Origin: Liolophura sinensis
Taxonomy: Eukaryota > Mollusca > Polyplacophora > Chitonida > Chitonidae
Direction of reading: 5' to 3'
Assembly: GCF_032854445.1 (NCBI RefSeq)
Contig: NC_088297.1
Span: forward strand, 1,901,403-1,963,402
Length of the DNA stretch: 62,000 bases
The number at the start of each line of letters is the position of its first letter. Within the stretch, counting starts at the first letter, position 1. Under the pieces are notes generated by a model. It saw only the letters and a program-made list of their open reading frames with translations, was not told where the DNA came from and searched no databases. Shown piece by piece: positions 43,796-54,900 of this stretch. The position numbers and the translations under genes are program-made.

Positions 43796-44977
43796 GCCAT
43801 ACGCATTGTAATTCTGTCACAAGTAAATCTGGAAAAAGGGTCCAGACGTCCTGGCACTCTGCTTCATCATTGTGTCTAATTGCTGTGAACCCAGGGCTAG
43901 GGGTGGTCCATTCATCGTGTTGGATTAGATCGCCCGGATGGATATATAAACAGATCTGCCCAAAGCACAAAGGAGATACGTATACGTACAGGATGGTGTA
44001 CAAGCGCTCTCTACCCCCAAGCAGGAGGGAATTTCCCTTTAGTCTAGCACTAGAAACGGTCTTTGGTTCGAGCCCCAACGTCCTACATAATTTGATTATC
44101 AGTAACTTACATGCTAGCATGGTACTCGATTTGCACACTCTTGTTACTCGCCTAGAAGAAGCCTAGCGTCATTCCAATATCATTGAAAATTATTCACTGT
44201 TTCTATTTGCATGATTCCGTCTTAATTTCGTAGGTTATATACTTTCTTAGTTCTTTGATGATTTGTTTGTGATGTTGTTTTGGAAACTAGCCTTACAATT
44301 ATGAACCCGAACGTCCATTTTGATGCTCTGTCGTGAGTTTTGCATCCAATGCACTGGAAAGCATTTTGGGGTCTGGAGTCCCATAAAACCATTTCTGAAA
44401 TGCTGAAAGTTGTCACCGATTTACCAGTAGTTTCGGTCTTAGCATGTCCGTAAGGTTTTCTTTTATTTGGGTATGTTAGCCCGCCTAGAGCATAGTTATT
44501 TTAAAGCACTCTACTTAGTTCATGAAACACCAGTGAAGAAATAAAAAAGTTTTTTTACAATGGAAGTTTAGTGTTTTCTGTTCGTTCTCTTTAGCTGCAT
44601 AACACAAAATGGTCACATTTCCAATGATTCGACGAGGCCATGATTTCAACAAATTTTGTTGCGGGTCAAGTCAATGGGTTCCGCCAGCCCTGTACAAAGG
44701 GTAGCAAAGTTTATAACTGATAATATGGCAGTGTCCTCTACCTACTTAAATAACAATACACCAGTAATCTTGAATAATCAAAGCTGACACTGTTATTCAA
44801 ATACATAGGGGGCACTGTTGTTTCATCAGTTACACGATATGCTTTCCTTTGTAGAAGGCTGGAGAACCCTATTTACATCTGGGGAAATGTAAGAATGTCT
44901 TTCTTTGGCAGACAAACACTGACGAACATAAACCAAGACACTGTTCCTATTTACCGAAATCAGGTTCAATAGTACAG
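43796..44977. other. Spacer; no gene recognised
   Basis: An open frame at 43,774-44,166 (130 residues) has no domain or signal. GGTTCGAGCCCC at 44,070 resembles a tRNA B box, but no matching A box or acceptor stem was found. Confidence 0.4.
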
Positions 44978-45095
44978 GTTGCTAAAAGACCTTCCCACGC
45001 ACGGCCGGACATGAACTCACAACAACCGCATTGGTGAGAGGTCTCTGGGTCATTACGCTGCGCTAGCGCGCTAAAGACCTGAGTCATGGAGCCCC
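44978..45095 (-). repeat. SINE-A head fragment
   Basis: Minus strand: GACCTTCCCACGCACGGCC, GAACTCACAACAACCGCATTG, ATTACGCTGCGCTAGCGCGC. The 3' half is missing. Confidence 0.78.
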
Positions 45096-45322
45096 CGATT
45101 GAAACTCTAAGGTACATGTATAGAACACTCATAGCTCAAAAATAATACAAACTAATTACGTACAATGATAGAAACTTGAATGAATGAATATTGCTTAACG
45201 CCACATAACGCCATTCAATGGTGAGACAGACAACTGACGCTAGCCTATGGTTGGCTAATTTTACATAATATGCGTAAACTCATCGTTAAGGTAAATAGCC
45301 CATGTATTTCTGCTTTGACAGA

Positions 45323-45395
45323 TCTATTTATTTCTTCATTTATTTGAATGGTATTTTACATTGTGCTCAAGAATATTTCGCTCACATGGCGTCTG
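45323..45395 (-). repeat. SINE-A 3' fragment
   Basis: TTTATTTGAATGGTATTTTAC and GCTCAAGAATATTTCGCTCA, minus orientation. Confidence 0.65.
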
Positions 45396-46089
45396 GTTTA
45401 TATTAAACTCGTTGCATTTGAGAGAGGTTTGCCCGGTATATGTATATTGGCAAATATATGAACTCGCCGGGAGTCGAGGACTCCGAAGTGTAATCTTAGT
45501 AACTCCTGAAAATTTCCACAGAAAGACGAACAAAAGATTTCACAGGAGTGCGTAGAGTAACATAGATCCGATGTCTCCCGGGTACGCGTCTGAAAAGTAA
45601 CACAAAGACACTTCGTCCTGGGATATGTACTCAAAAGGTCTACATGAATACATGGAGGTCGTATTTCGCAATAAGCTTAAGCAATTTATATCAGCATTTC
45701 GCAACATCCATATTGGTTACAGATAAAACTTCCTCTGCCTTTGAAATCTACAAACAATGCGGAGATTGTGTATGCTTGCCCAGGCATACCACTGTTATGA
45801 AATCACTGAGAAAACATCAGAGACAGCCAGTCTGAAGTAGGCGTCTGAATGCTTCCTTCTTCACTCTCTATGTCTCGAAGAGTGCGGGCTGAAATCCGGC
45901 CTTGGGCTGGCAACTTTTCCAGATTCCCCCGGTTTTGATAGGCAAGAGTGAGCAGTCGAGGACGTTGGTGAAGCCATACGTGCAGTCTGTCATTTAATAT
46001 GAACCAGTTGTTTTCTATCATTTTGAGGTGCTTATCAATGGCTGGAGTCCTTATGGTTTATATCCACAGTATCGTGAAGAAGTAAGGTC

Positions 46090-46290
46090 CGCATATGTAT
46101 GTAAGTGTGTAAATCTGTATGTCTGTATGTTTGTCTGCATGTATGTATGTATGTATGCATGTATGTGTGTATGTATGTATGAATGTATGTATGTATGTAT
46201 GTATGTATGTATGTATGTATGTATGTGGGTGTGAGTATGTGTGTAAGTACGCAGGTATGTTCGTATGTATGTATGTATGTATGTAGGATT
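46090..46290 (+). repeat. TATG microsatellite
   Basis: Near-continuous (GTAT)n from about 46,090 to 46,290 with interruptions. The long open frames on both strands here are artefacts of the repeat. Confidence 0.92.
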
Positions 46291-46347
46291 GTGGTTTAAC
46301 ATTGTACAAAACAATTGTTCAGTCGCATGACAACGAGGATGTGTCTT

Positions 46348-46455
46348 CTTGGGGCACGAGGCTTCCTGTCCGGCCGTACGTGGGAAGGTCTGCTAGCAGC
46401 CTGTCGATGGTTGTGAGTTTTCCTCGGGTTAATGCTGACAGCCGTCATTCAAATA
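46348..46455 (+). repeat. SINE-A fragment
   Basis: GAGGCTTCCTGTCCGGCCGT, ACGTGGGAAGGTCTGC and CCTGTCGATGGTTGTGAG, plus an AATAAATCAAA end. Confidence 0.65.
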
Positions 46456-47440
46456 AATCAAACAAATTGTTGTGGCACGACGAGTCCATATCGCCAAAGT
46501 GCTGCCGCCACTAAAAGATAGCGCGGAAGACACTAGTCATGACATCCCACCAATTCACAATATACTGACACCGTGCCAACCAAACTCGTTTCCTTCCTCT
46601 CATTTCCAGTTCTTTGTAGAAGTCCAAGATGTTCTTACCCATGAATGGCCACATAAAATTTCCCTTAACAGATGGAAACATTTTCTGAAAATGTGATTTT
46701 CTTTTCACACTTGATGTGTAAAGAAGACATCCATTTCGGACGAGGTACCGGTAGATTCTACTAAAAAGACACCCTACGTGGAATTTATTGTACTGTATTC
46801 AAATAAGCCTGTCCAAATATCTTTCCGTGAACAGATTCCTTTCGTTTCACACGTGTGGCGGACAAATCTGTAAGTGAAAGGAATGAACACGTTTAATCAT
46901 CAAACATCATCATTACTCCTTAGGCAAACACCCTAACGGATTTAGTGCCTGGTCCTCAGCACTGTTACATAAACAACCCAGCCTGTAAAGATGTATCCAC
47001 TTAAGAAGAATGAAATGCAACAACTGCACTGACTGGTCTTGCAAACAAAGCCTTGCCCCGAGAGATATCATGGGTAGAAACCTAGAAATACGGCAGTTCA
47101 TCACGTGACTGGACTTATATGTGATGAGTGTGCAAATACTGTCAGTATTCTGGTCAGACGTAGATGTGTACTATAGATCTTGCTGGTCATTTAGGGTAGG
47201 GTAGCTGAGACAGATAAAGGTCACAGCCAGTTTTGTTGGCGTCAGATACCACTTTTAGGATCGTGGTCCGGATACAAATAACGTTTTCTGGTTGCTCCCT
47301 TTTATGTATACACTGTACTTTATGTACACATCTAGTTCTTTTCCACAAAATTAGAACTTACATTAGTTGTTATTGTGGACATATGTCTCTTCCGTACAGA
47401 CTGGTGGTAAGAAAATGTATTAATTAAATGAATAAAACTT
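46456..47440. other. Spacer; no gene recognised
   Basis: An open frame at 46,472-46,696 has a plausible composition but no recognisable domain and no clear splice partners. Nothing else coding is seen. Confidence 0.35.
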
Positions 47441-47446
47441 TCTGCA

Positions 47447-47752
47447 ATGCCACTTCGACTAACGTGTACACTTCGGGTTTTACGTCGTCGTCTAACGTGT
47501 ACGCTTGGGGTTTTATGTCGTCGTCTATCGTGTACGCTTGGGGTTTTACGTCGTCGTCTAACGTGTACACTTGAGGATTTAAGTCGACGTCTATCTGTAC
47601 ACTTGGGGTTTTACGTCGTCCTCAAACGTGTACACTTTGGGTTGTACGTCATCGTCTAATTGTACACTTGAGGTTTTATGTTGTCGTCTAACGTGTGCTA
47701 CTTGAGGTTTAACGTCGTCGTCTAAAATGTACACTTAAGGCTTTACTTCGTG
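47447..47752 (+). repeat. Minisatellite, unit about 33-36 bp
   Basis: Nine or so units of ACGTGTACACTTGGGGTTTT / ACGTCGTCGTCTA. The unit is often 36 bp, so one frame reads as a 12-residue Arg/Leu repeat; this is a repeat artefact, not a gene. Confidence 0.9.
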
Positions 47753-48099
47753 GTATAACTTAAAACCTTTCGGACTACCCTTTCTCACAGACTATTACAT
47801 GCTGATTTTGCCATTTGATTTTGAACTAATCAGCGCTCTTATAACAAGATGTATATATTTTGATCTTATTCGACATTAAATAATTTATTTGTTGTACACT
47901 GTATGTGCTCATTTCATTTCACTTGTACGGTAGCAATTTTGTTCCTTGGTAAACAAAATACGATGTCGGCGGAAGCAACTGCCAATTCCGGGTGCTCAAC
48001 AAACAATTTGTTAAACAGAAAACTTTACATATTTCCATCCACCGAAACTAATGCAGATCAGTTTTTGGCGATCATTTCGGATTTGTAAGAGCAATGTAC

Positions 48100-48245
48100 G
48101 TACGTGGGAAGGTTTGTCAGCAACTTGCGGATGGTCGTGGGTTTCCCCCGGGCTCTGCCTGGTTTCCTCCCACCATATTGCTGGCCGCCGTCGTATAAGT
48201 GATTTATTCTTATGGTGTTAAACACTAATCAAATAAACAAATAAG
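48100..48245 (+). repeat. SINE-A 3' half
   Basis: ACGTGGGAAGGTTTGTCAGC, GGATGGTCGTGGGTTTCCCC, CACCATATTGCTGGCCGCC and an AAATAAACAAATAA tail. Confidence 0.83.
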
Positions 48246-48339
48246 TACTCAATGCTGTCTCCACTTTCCTACCCTAAACCACCGGACCACTTAACACATA
48301 AATGGAAAACACAGTGTTCATGTCTGCCACAAACTCGAG

Positions 48340-48640
48340 TGAGTGAGTGAGTGCTTGGGCTTTAACGTCGTACTCAACGATTTTTCAGTCATATGACGAC
48401 GAAGGAATCATTAGGGTGCATGTACGTGTAATGTGCCTCCTTGTTGCAGGACGGATTTCCACCGCTCTTTTATTTAGTGCTGCTTCACTGAGACGACTTA
48501 CCGAAGGCAAGTAAGCCGCCCCGCCCGAGCCATTATACTGATACGGGTCAACCAGTCGTTGCACTGTCCCCTTCATGCTGAACAATGTTGGAACGATGTT
48601 GGTAGAGCGGGCGCTCTACCAACTGTGCTATCCGGGCCGG
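48340..48640 (-). repeat. SINE-B-tailed element, same subfamily as 23,825
   Basis: The minus-strand head GGATAGCACAGTTGGTAGAG is followed by the shared interior and the AACGTCGTACTC / AAGCACTCACTC end. The head carries an extra repeated GCGCTCTACCAAC block. Confidence 0.78.
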
Positions 48641-49007
48641 TACCACAAACTCGAAGTGGAAACTAACCGATCTGTAGACGGATTCGAACCCATGATCTGT
48701 GTTAATATTTTTTGTCCCAAACTCGTTGACTTCTGTGAACACATAAATGTGCAACTCCTAGTGAATTTCCATGTTTTCCTTCAATACATTTCCATACACA
48801 ATACACCCACTGGTGAAATGAATGGCTGATGTATAAAAATAGATTCTAAACGTCTTGGTGCGGCTGTAACGCGAGGTGGGTACCCAGGGTATTTCCAGAT
48901 GACCTATATGAGTTTCATTTCGCAATATTCTTTAAATTCAGTGAATAGCACATGTTTATGGCCTATATATGCTACATTTAATCCATCTTCTCTTTTAAAA
49001 AAAATTA

Positions 49008-49238
49008 GGCTCAGTTGTTCGAAAGTATAATATCCAACACAGGATTTAAGCCATATTTTGTATTTAAATTATTAGCCAAACTCAGCTGCCAATGCAGTTC
49101 TCTAGAGTCAAAGTAGAACAGCAATTGTTTTAGTTCATAGTTAATATTATGTTCCGCAACATTTTTAGGGTACGTCTAAAATTTAGAACGTGGTTTAAAG
49201 TTAAATCTGGTAAAAACTAGCTTTGAACTACCAGGCCC
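49008..49238. repeat. MITE-like repeat, family G, copy 2
   Basis: Ends GGCTCAGTTGTTCGAAAG and CTTTGAACTACCAGGCC. It aligns in inverse orientation along its whole length with 8812-9041. Confidence 0.7.
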
Positions 49239-49693
49239 AGGAATTCTTTGCCTTTTAAGGCCAACACTCAGCACACGTCTCCCGGTGATAGCAATGCTGT
49301 AAAACCACTTGTGTGTGTCAACAAAGAAACCATACAAAAGCGGAGAATATCGCACGTCAGGTGCAAACAGATTAAGGTAAGAGCTGTAGGTACGACCTAC
49401 CTATAGCTACACGGAACTGGTGTACATCGTCAACGAGAACACTCCGCTCTGTTCACAACGATCTACCTAACGTTATAACTAGTGTATGACAGTGGTTTTT
49501 ACACAACAGAGTTGCCAAAGATCTTGATGGTAAACAGGAGTTATAGACATAATATACTTAATATAATTATAATGATATATTACACGGTTTTAAGCTGATT
49601 TTAAAGGCTTCAGTTTTATATGCCCTTATTTGTGCACAGTTGTTATATTTCATAGGGTGCGATACATTTATTCATTGGCCTAATATGGATGTA

Positions 49694-49962
49694 GGGGCCT
49701 CCGTGGCTCAGTGAGTTACTGCGCTAGCGCAACGTAGTGACACAGAAGCCTCTCACCAATGCGGTCGCTGTGAGTTCAAGACCAGCTCCTGCTGGCTTCC
49801 TCTCCGGCCGTACGTGGGAAGGTCTTCCAGCAACCTGCGGATGGTCGAGGGTTTCCCCCCAACTGTGTCCGGTTTCCACCCACCATAATGCTCGCCGCCG
49901 TCGTATGAGTTAAATATTCTTGAGTACGGCGTAAAACACCAATCAAAAAAATAAATATCGAT
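49694..49962 (+). repeat. SINE-A, full length
   Basis: Head GGGCCTCCGTGGCTCAGTGA, B-box-like GTGAGTTCAAGACC, GTACGTGGGAAGGTCTTCC, ACCATAATGCTCGCCGCC, tail ACACCAATCAAAAAAATAAA. Tandem with the next copy about 70 bp away. Confidence 0.9.
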
Positions 49963-50030
49963 GTGAAAACCAAAGCAATATGTTACAAGCTTGAAAACAA
50001 GAAAATGTCTTTCATGTGTAAGAAAAACTT

Positions 50031-50289
50031 GGGCTCGCATAGCTCAGTGGGTTAGCGCTCTAGCGCAGCGTAATGACCCAGGAGCGCCTTAGTGAGTTTA
50101 AGTCCAGCTCATTTTGGCTTCCTTTCCGGCCGTAAGTGGGAAGGCCCGACGGCAACCTGCGGATGGTCGTGGGTTTCCGCCGGGCTCTGCCCTGCTACAT
50201 CCCACCACAATGCTGGTTGCCGTCGTATAAGTGAAATATTGTTGAGTACGGCGTAAAACACTAATCAAATCAATAAATAAATTAACAAA
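50031..50289 (+). repeat. SINE-A, full length
   Basis: Head GGCTCGCATAGCTCAGTGGG, B-box-like GTGAGTTTAAGTCC, GTAAGTGGGAAGGCCCGAC, tail ACACTAATCAAATCAATAAA. Confidence 0.9.
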
Positions 50290-50424
50290 AGCCACTTAAT
50301 TTATTTATTTATCCGTTTTATGGGTACAGGTCACCTGTGTGCCCTGTATAAACCACCGTCCTGTGGCACGCTACTGCGTAGCAATGTTACCTCCTATTGT
50401 CTTTCGTTTTTAATTCTGCTCTTT

Positions 50425-50830
50425 ATGACAATGGAGCCGTTTTGCGCAAATCACACAAGGGATTACTCTGGGATTAGTTTCCATGCCTTAGCTTCGGACA
50501 TCTCCAATCGACGAAAATGGACAATTGCCATGCGACGAGACTATTTTATGCAGTTTTTGAGGAGGCGAGTTTTGACCCAGTTTACAGGCTAAAAATGAGG
50601 TATGGAATTAGATTCCAAAATGGAGTGGAAAGTAAAAAATCCAACGTCCGTTGAAACCTGAAGCAGTACCTACTATTTTCAACATTCCTGATTACAAAAG
50701 CAGTTTTCCTGTCAAAAAAGCGTTGATCAAACTCAATGTAAGCGAAATTGCGCCTCCAAAACGGAGTACCCCTATTACGTCACGCATATCTGGCACACCA
50801 GCGCCATTCAAGGACAGACAAGCGATATGA
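50425..50830 (+). pseudogene. Decayed THAP-type zinc-finger sequence
   Basis: Three consecutive pieces in different frames follow the layout of a THAP DNA-binding domain. The first is CANHTRDYSGISFHAL ... RRKWTIAMRRD (about 50,440-50,545). The second, from about 50,550, contains FEEASFDPVYRLKMRYGI. The third, at about 50,665, is LKPEAVPTIFNIPDY, the usual AVPTIF end. The first Cys and the later Cys of the zinc site appear lost, and stops or shifts lie between pieces. The downstream frame stays open to TGA at about 50,830. Source could be a P-element-like transposase or a THAP host gene. Confidence 0.6.
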
Positions 50831-51980
50831 CATTTTTTCTCTGAATTTTTGGTGTTAATTATACTTTTACTTTCTACAAATCAAACAACTCATCCGATAT
50901 ATTTTTTTTAATTTATTTCCATAACTCTTTCCCACAGCACAGGTATACCATTCAATTAGATAAAGTGAGAAATAAAACCTGAACAGTCCACCTTAAAGGC
51001 ATCCAACGTGTTATCACGCAAGCACCAAGCGCCACTGCCCCATCCCCCACACAGCTCCCTTCCATTATTTTCTTTAGGGCTCAACTGATCTCGTTTGTTG
51101 TGTTTCCACATGTATCTGCCACCGTCTTGATACCTTCTCAGGACCGTCGATTTCGTAGTGTTCTTGTTTAAAAGATCTAATGTATAGTGTACTTCACAAG
51201 TGCACTACAAGTGCGTTTTTATTTTACTGATAAATGTGTATTTAGATATGTTAAGTCTTCACTTCCTAACTCTAGTTGTTGTCTCCCATTCTATGTCACT
51301 CCAGATGATGATGCAATAAATTGCGGAAATATTGAGTCGAAATGCAGATTTCGTTTCTCGGTTATACTACTTGTATATTACGTGAACCTAATAAGTATAC
51401 ACAGTGGATTCTTTACAGAAAATTATGAATTTACATAGCCCACATTTAAAACAATCTGTTGCGACATGTAATATAAAGCGCGTAATAATTGTTCTGTCAG
51501 TAAATCATTTGAGCAGGCTGTCAACATTTCTTTGCAATGCATTAAAATAAGCGTTTCCCAAGGAGTTGGAATATGTTATGTTATAACATAGGAAAATAGC
51601 TATTTTTCAGTCGAGGTCAGCGACAGGGTGTTCTTTTAATTTGTATATTTTTCCAATTTCCAGTTAGTATGACTATTTCTCTGGAGCTTGCGTGATGTTT
51701 TTATTGTACAAACAAGTCGATGAAGGAGTAAGACATTGGCCTGTTTTACCATCGCTTCGGGGTGGACATTTTATTTTCACCCATTATGGGGTTATCATGT
51801 GGTCTCCAACTTCCGGGCCATTCTTCAGAATTGTACCGTTCTAGAACACGTGTACAGTGTATAATGAGTTGGATCAGAAATCGGTATAAAGAGCGCACAC
51901 TGAATAAACTAAAGGGCACACAGTCTGAGCCCAAACTATTTTAGGCGTGAGGATTTGTTATTCATACATCTGATGTGATT
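50831..51980. other. Spacer downstream of the TPR/ankyrin gene
   Basis: Non-coding by inspection; short open frames lack domains or splice context. It may contain the 3' untranslated region of the minus-strand gene just left of 51,981. Confidence 0.4.
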
Positions 51981-54900
51981 TTAAACTCCCACTGTGTTAG
52001 TTCGCGACAACGTCTGGCGTAGTTCAGAGTTCAATGGCAGATAATCCGACGGTACTTTCCCGTGCTGATCTCTCTGACGAGGATTGACTCCGATCCCAAG
52101 CAGAACATCGGCAATTTTCGTGCAAATCAGCGATCCAGTTGCGGATGAAGTGCACAGTGTGTGAAGTAGGTTACCTCCCTTAGCATCTTGTGCCAATCGA
52201 GCTCCCATCTTGGCCTCCGGATTTCTCAGAACAATATCAAGGAGCTGCATATCGTCTAAAAAGACAGAAAAAGAAGAAATATAGCTTTACTAGGCGTAGA
52301 TTTCCTTTCATGGATGTTGATATTTCGAATTACTCTTTCACCAAGGGAAAACGATATTTAAACCACAACAGAGAACTGTTATCCGCCCAACGGCGACTTG
52401 GGCCCAAGCTCGCGTGACAATTCTTCTCTTTCGGTCAACGAGGACAACGCTATCAGTTTGTCCACTAAACGTCTCCACGGAAACAGGAATGGACAACACA
52501 CGTTACTTTCCGCAGGAAAACTTCCTCATTTCGAGTCCCTTGTACATGTATTTAATGCAGCTTGGTAAAAAAATATGGAAACTGCATCAACAAGGGACTT
52601 ACCTCAGTATTCACAGAGAGTTTCATATTCATACCATCAAAACTCCCATGACACACTCTGAGGGTTCTCACACGAGATTTTTATTTCGGAAAAACGTTTA
52701 TTCTGCTAAGATTCACAGAGTATACCCTGACAGAAATATCTGTAGTATGCACACACCAGTGACACATATATGATGGTTCTTGCAAAGTGTATATTTTGCT
52801 GGAACGTTTACCCCGATGGCGATCACCCAGTGTATTCCATTTGGATATACAAATAGGCAAATATAAAACTTAATACTTACTCATGCGCAATGCCACCTGG
52901 ACAGCCACGTGATATGGCGTATTCGCGGCCATGGAAGAGGGAGATGCGCCCAGAGAGAGCAGGGTGCACAATAAATAGTAGGGCCAGCTTTCAGTGGCGT
53001 GACTGATCGCCTCTATGCGAGACATGAGCCCGCCGAGGTTAACTCCTTTGGCTGACACCCCCTGGACCAGCTTAGTCAAACTACCCTGATCCGATCCGGG
53101 ACCCATCATCAACAGTTTCAGAGCCCACCATTCTGATCTCTCTGACAAAATTTTAATGGCCGATGACAGTGCTGGCTTCTCTGCCATTTCCAACTTTTCT
53201 AAACACGGCTGGAAATCTGACGAAAGGAAGAATGAATTATCCTTCAGATATGTTATACAAGACCCGAACTAATTAATCAAAATAATTCTACGTCATCAAA
53301 GGTATAAAGCTACTCACACTACAAATTTGACGAATCGGATAATTGATTCCGAAGGGTAACAGGTGCACTGACGAGGCTTACCTTTCATGCAAAACTAATT
53401 ATTTAAGCTATACTAAATTTATAGCAAAAGAATTGATTAGATTTGCACTGATCGATTTTTGGGGAAAACAAATCTCTGGAAGACCTTCTTTAATTTCACC
53501 CAGGAGGCACGCTTCCCTACGTGATGACGTAACATTGATTTCAATCACAAAAGAATATGTCTTTCAATTAAGCGGCTTTGTAACGCATTAACGACCTAGA
53601 GAGTCCAGTCTGACATGTAGCCTGTATATTCCGTGATCTAAGTGACTTGTAACACGTCACAACCACCCAGATGCATTACGTGAGTGAAGAGACTCATAAC
53701 CGCTCTCCCCTCCGGCAGTGGGAAGGTCTGGCGGCAACCTGCATCGTGGATTTTCCCCTGGCTCTGCCCGGTTTCCTCCCACCACAATGCTGGCCGCCGT
53801 TGTATAAGTGAAATATTCTTGAGTACGACGTAAAACACCAATCAAATAAATAAATAAATAAATAAATATAACCCGTTTCACCTGAAAACGTACCTTTGAT
53901 TTGGCTCATTGCATACGTCGCATCCACAAGACACGTGAGCGCATCATCTGCATGTCTCTGACACTCGTACCCTGCCCAGAACGTGAAAAAGGCGGACAAG
54001 TAGTCTCCCCTTGCCCGCAATATTTGTCCTTTCCTCCAGTATCCCTGCAACATGATAAATTATTTATTTCGTTGGTGTCTAATTGTTTTTTCACTCACAA
54101 TGGCTTGCTTAGCGTATACTTCTATGAAATACATGTACGTAAAACATTAATCATTTTAACTGAAATTCTCTCGTCACTGTTTTCATAAAGTATATAAGTA
54201 TAAAGTGCGAGTCAAATGATCATACCCAGATAGAACACGCGTATCTTGCCCAAGGGACGAAGACAACTCACTCTTGGTGACCAGTGCCGTGTTTCGTATT
54301 CGGATAAAGGTGTTAATTATACATACATATCAAGAAAAAAACTGTCTATCTGACAATGTGCACCTGGCCCCAGAATCACAAAGCCATCTTACACTTAAGT
54401 CAAAATTTTAATCATTAGATTTGGATTCTTCCTTTCCGTTTTTTTTTAGCTGAAATATGTTGTACAATAACATACCCAGACTCTATGCAGTCAAACAATA
54501 TTTTGCCCTTGTTACGTAAGAAGTAACAATTTTAAATTGATTTGAAATTTTGACTTAATTGTAAGATTGTTTTCTGATCCCGGGGCCTGATGATTTAAGG
54601 TCATAACAAAGTGTCCAATTCCCCAGCCGTCCCATGAGAGGGTCTGAAACAGAGAATTTAAAGATTAAAAGATTAAGGGAAAGCTAGGAAGAGAATTTTT
54701 TCTTTATCTTTATTTCTTTTATTTATCAACTATTTGCGTTCGCTTTCAGAACAAGTTATAATTTCAAACACACCCAAAATTTTCTGAAACAAGTAGTGCC
54801 TTTTAATGGCGGATTTCCGGCAAATTTTAAAAACCCAGGGCAGATAAGAAAATTTGCCGGCAATCCGCCATTTAATGCACTACTCCTTTCAGACAATTTT

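Noticed and set aside
43980-44090. Possible tRNA around a GGTTCGAGCCCC B box
   Set aside because: No A box at the right distance and no acceptor stem; likely chance or SINE debris.
43774-44166. 130-residue open frame
   Set aside because: No domain, overlaps the end of a tandem repeat, and an equally long frame lies on the opposite strand.
46028-46314. Long His/Tyr/Thr- and Val/Cys/Met-rich frames on both strands
   Set aside because: Produced by the TATG microsatellite.
47447-47659. Open frame of 70 residues with a 12-residue Arg/Leu repeat
   Set aside because: It is a direct translation of a 33-36 bp minisatellite; later units break the frame and no gene context exists.
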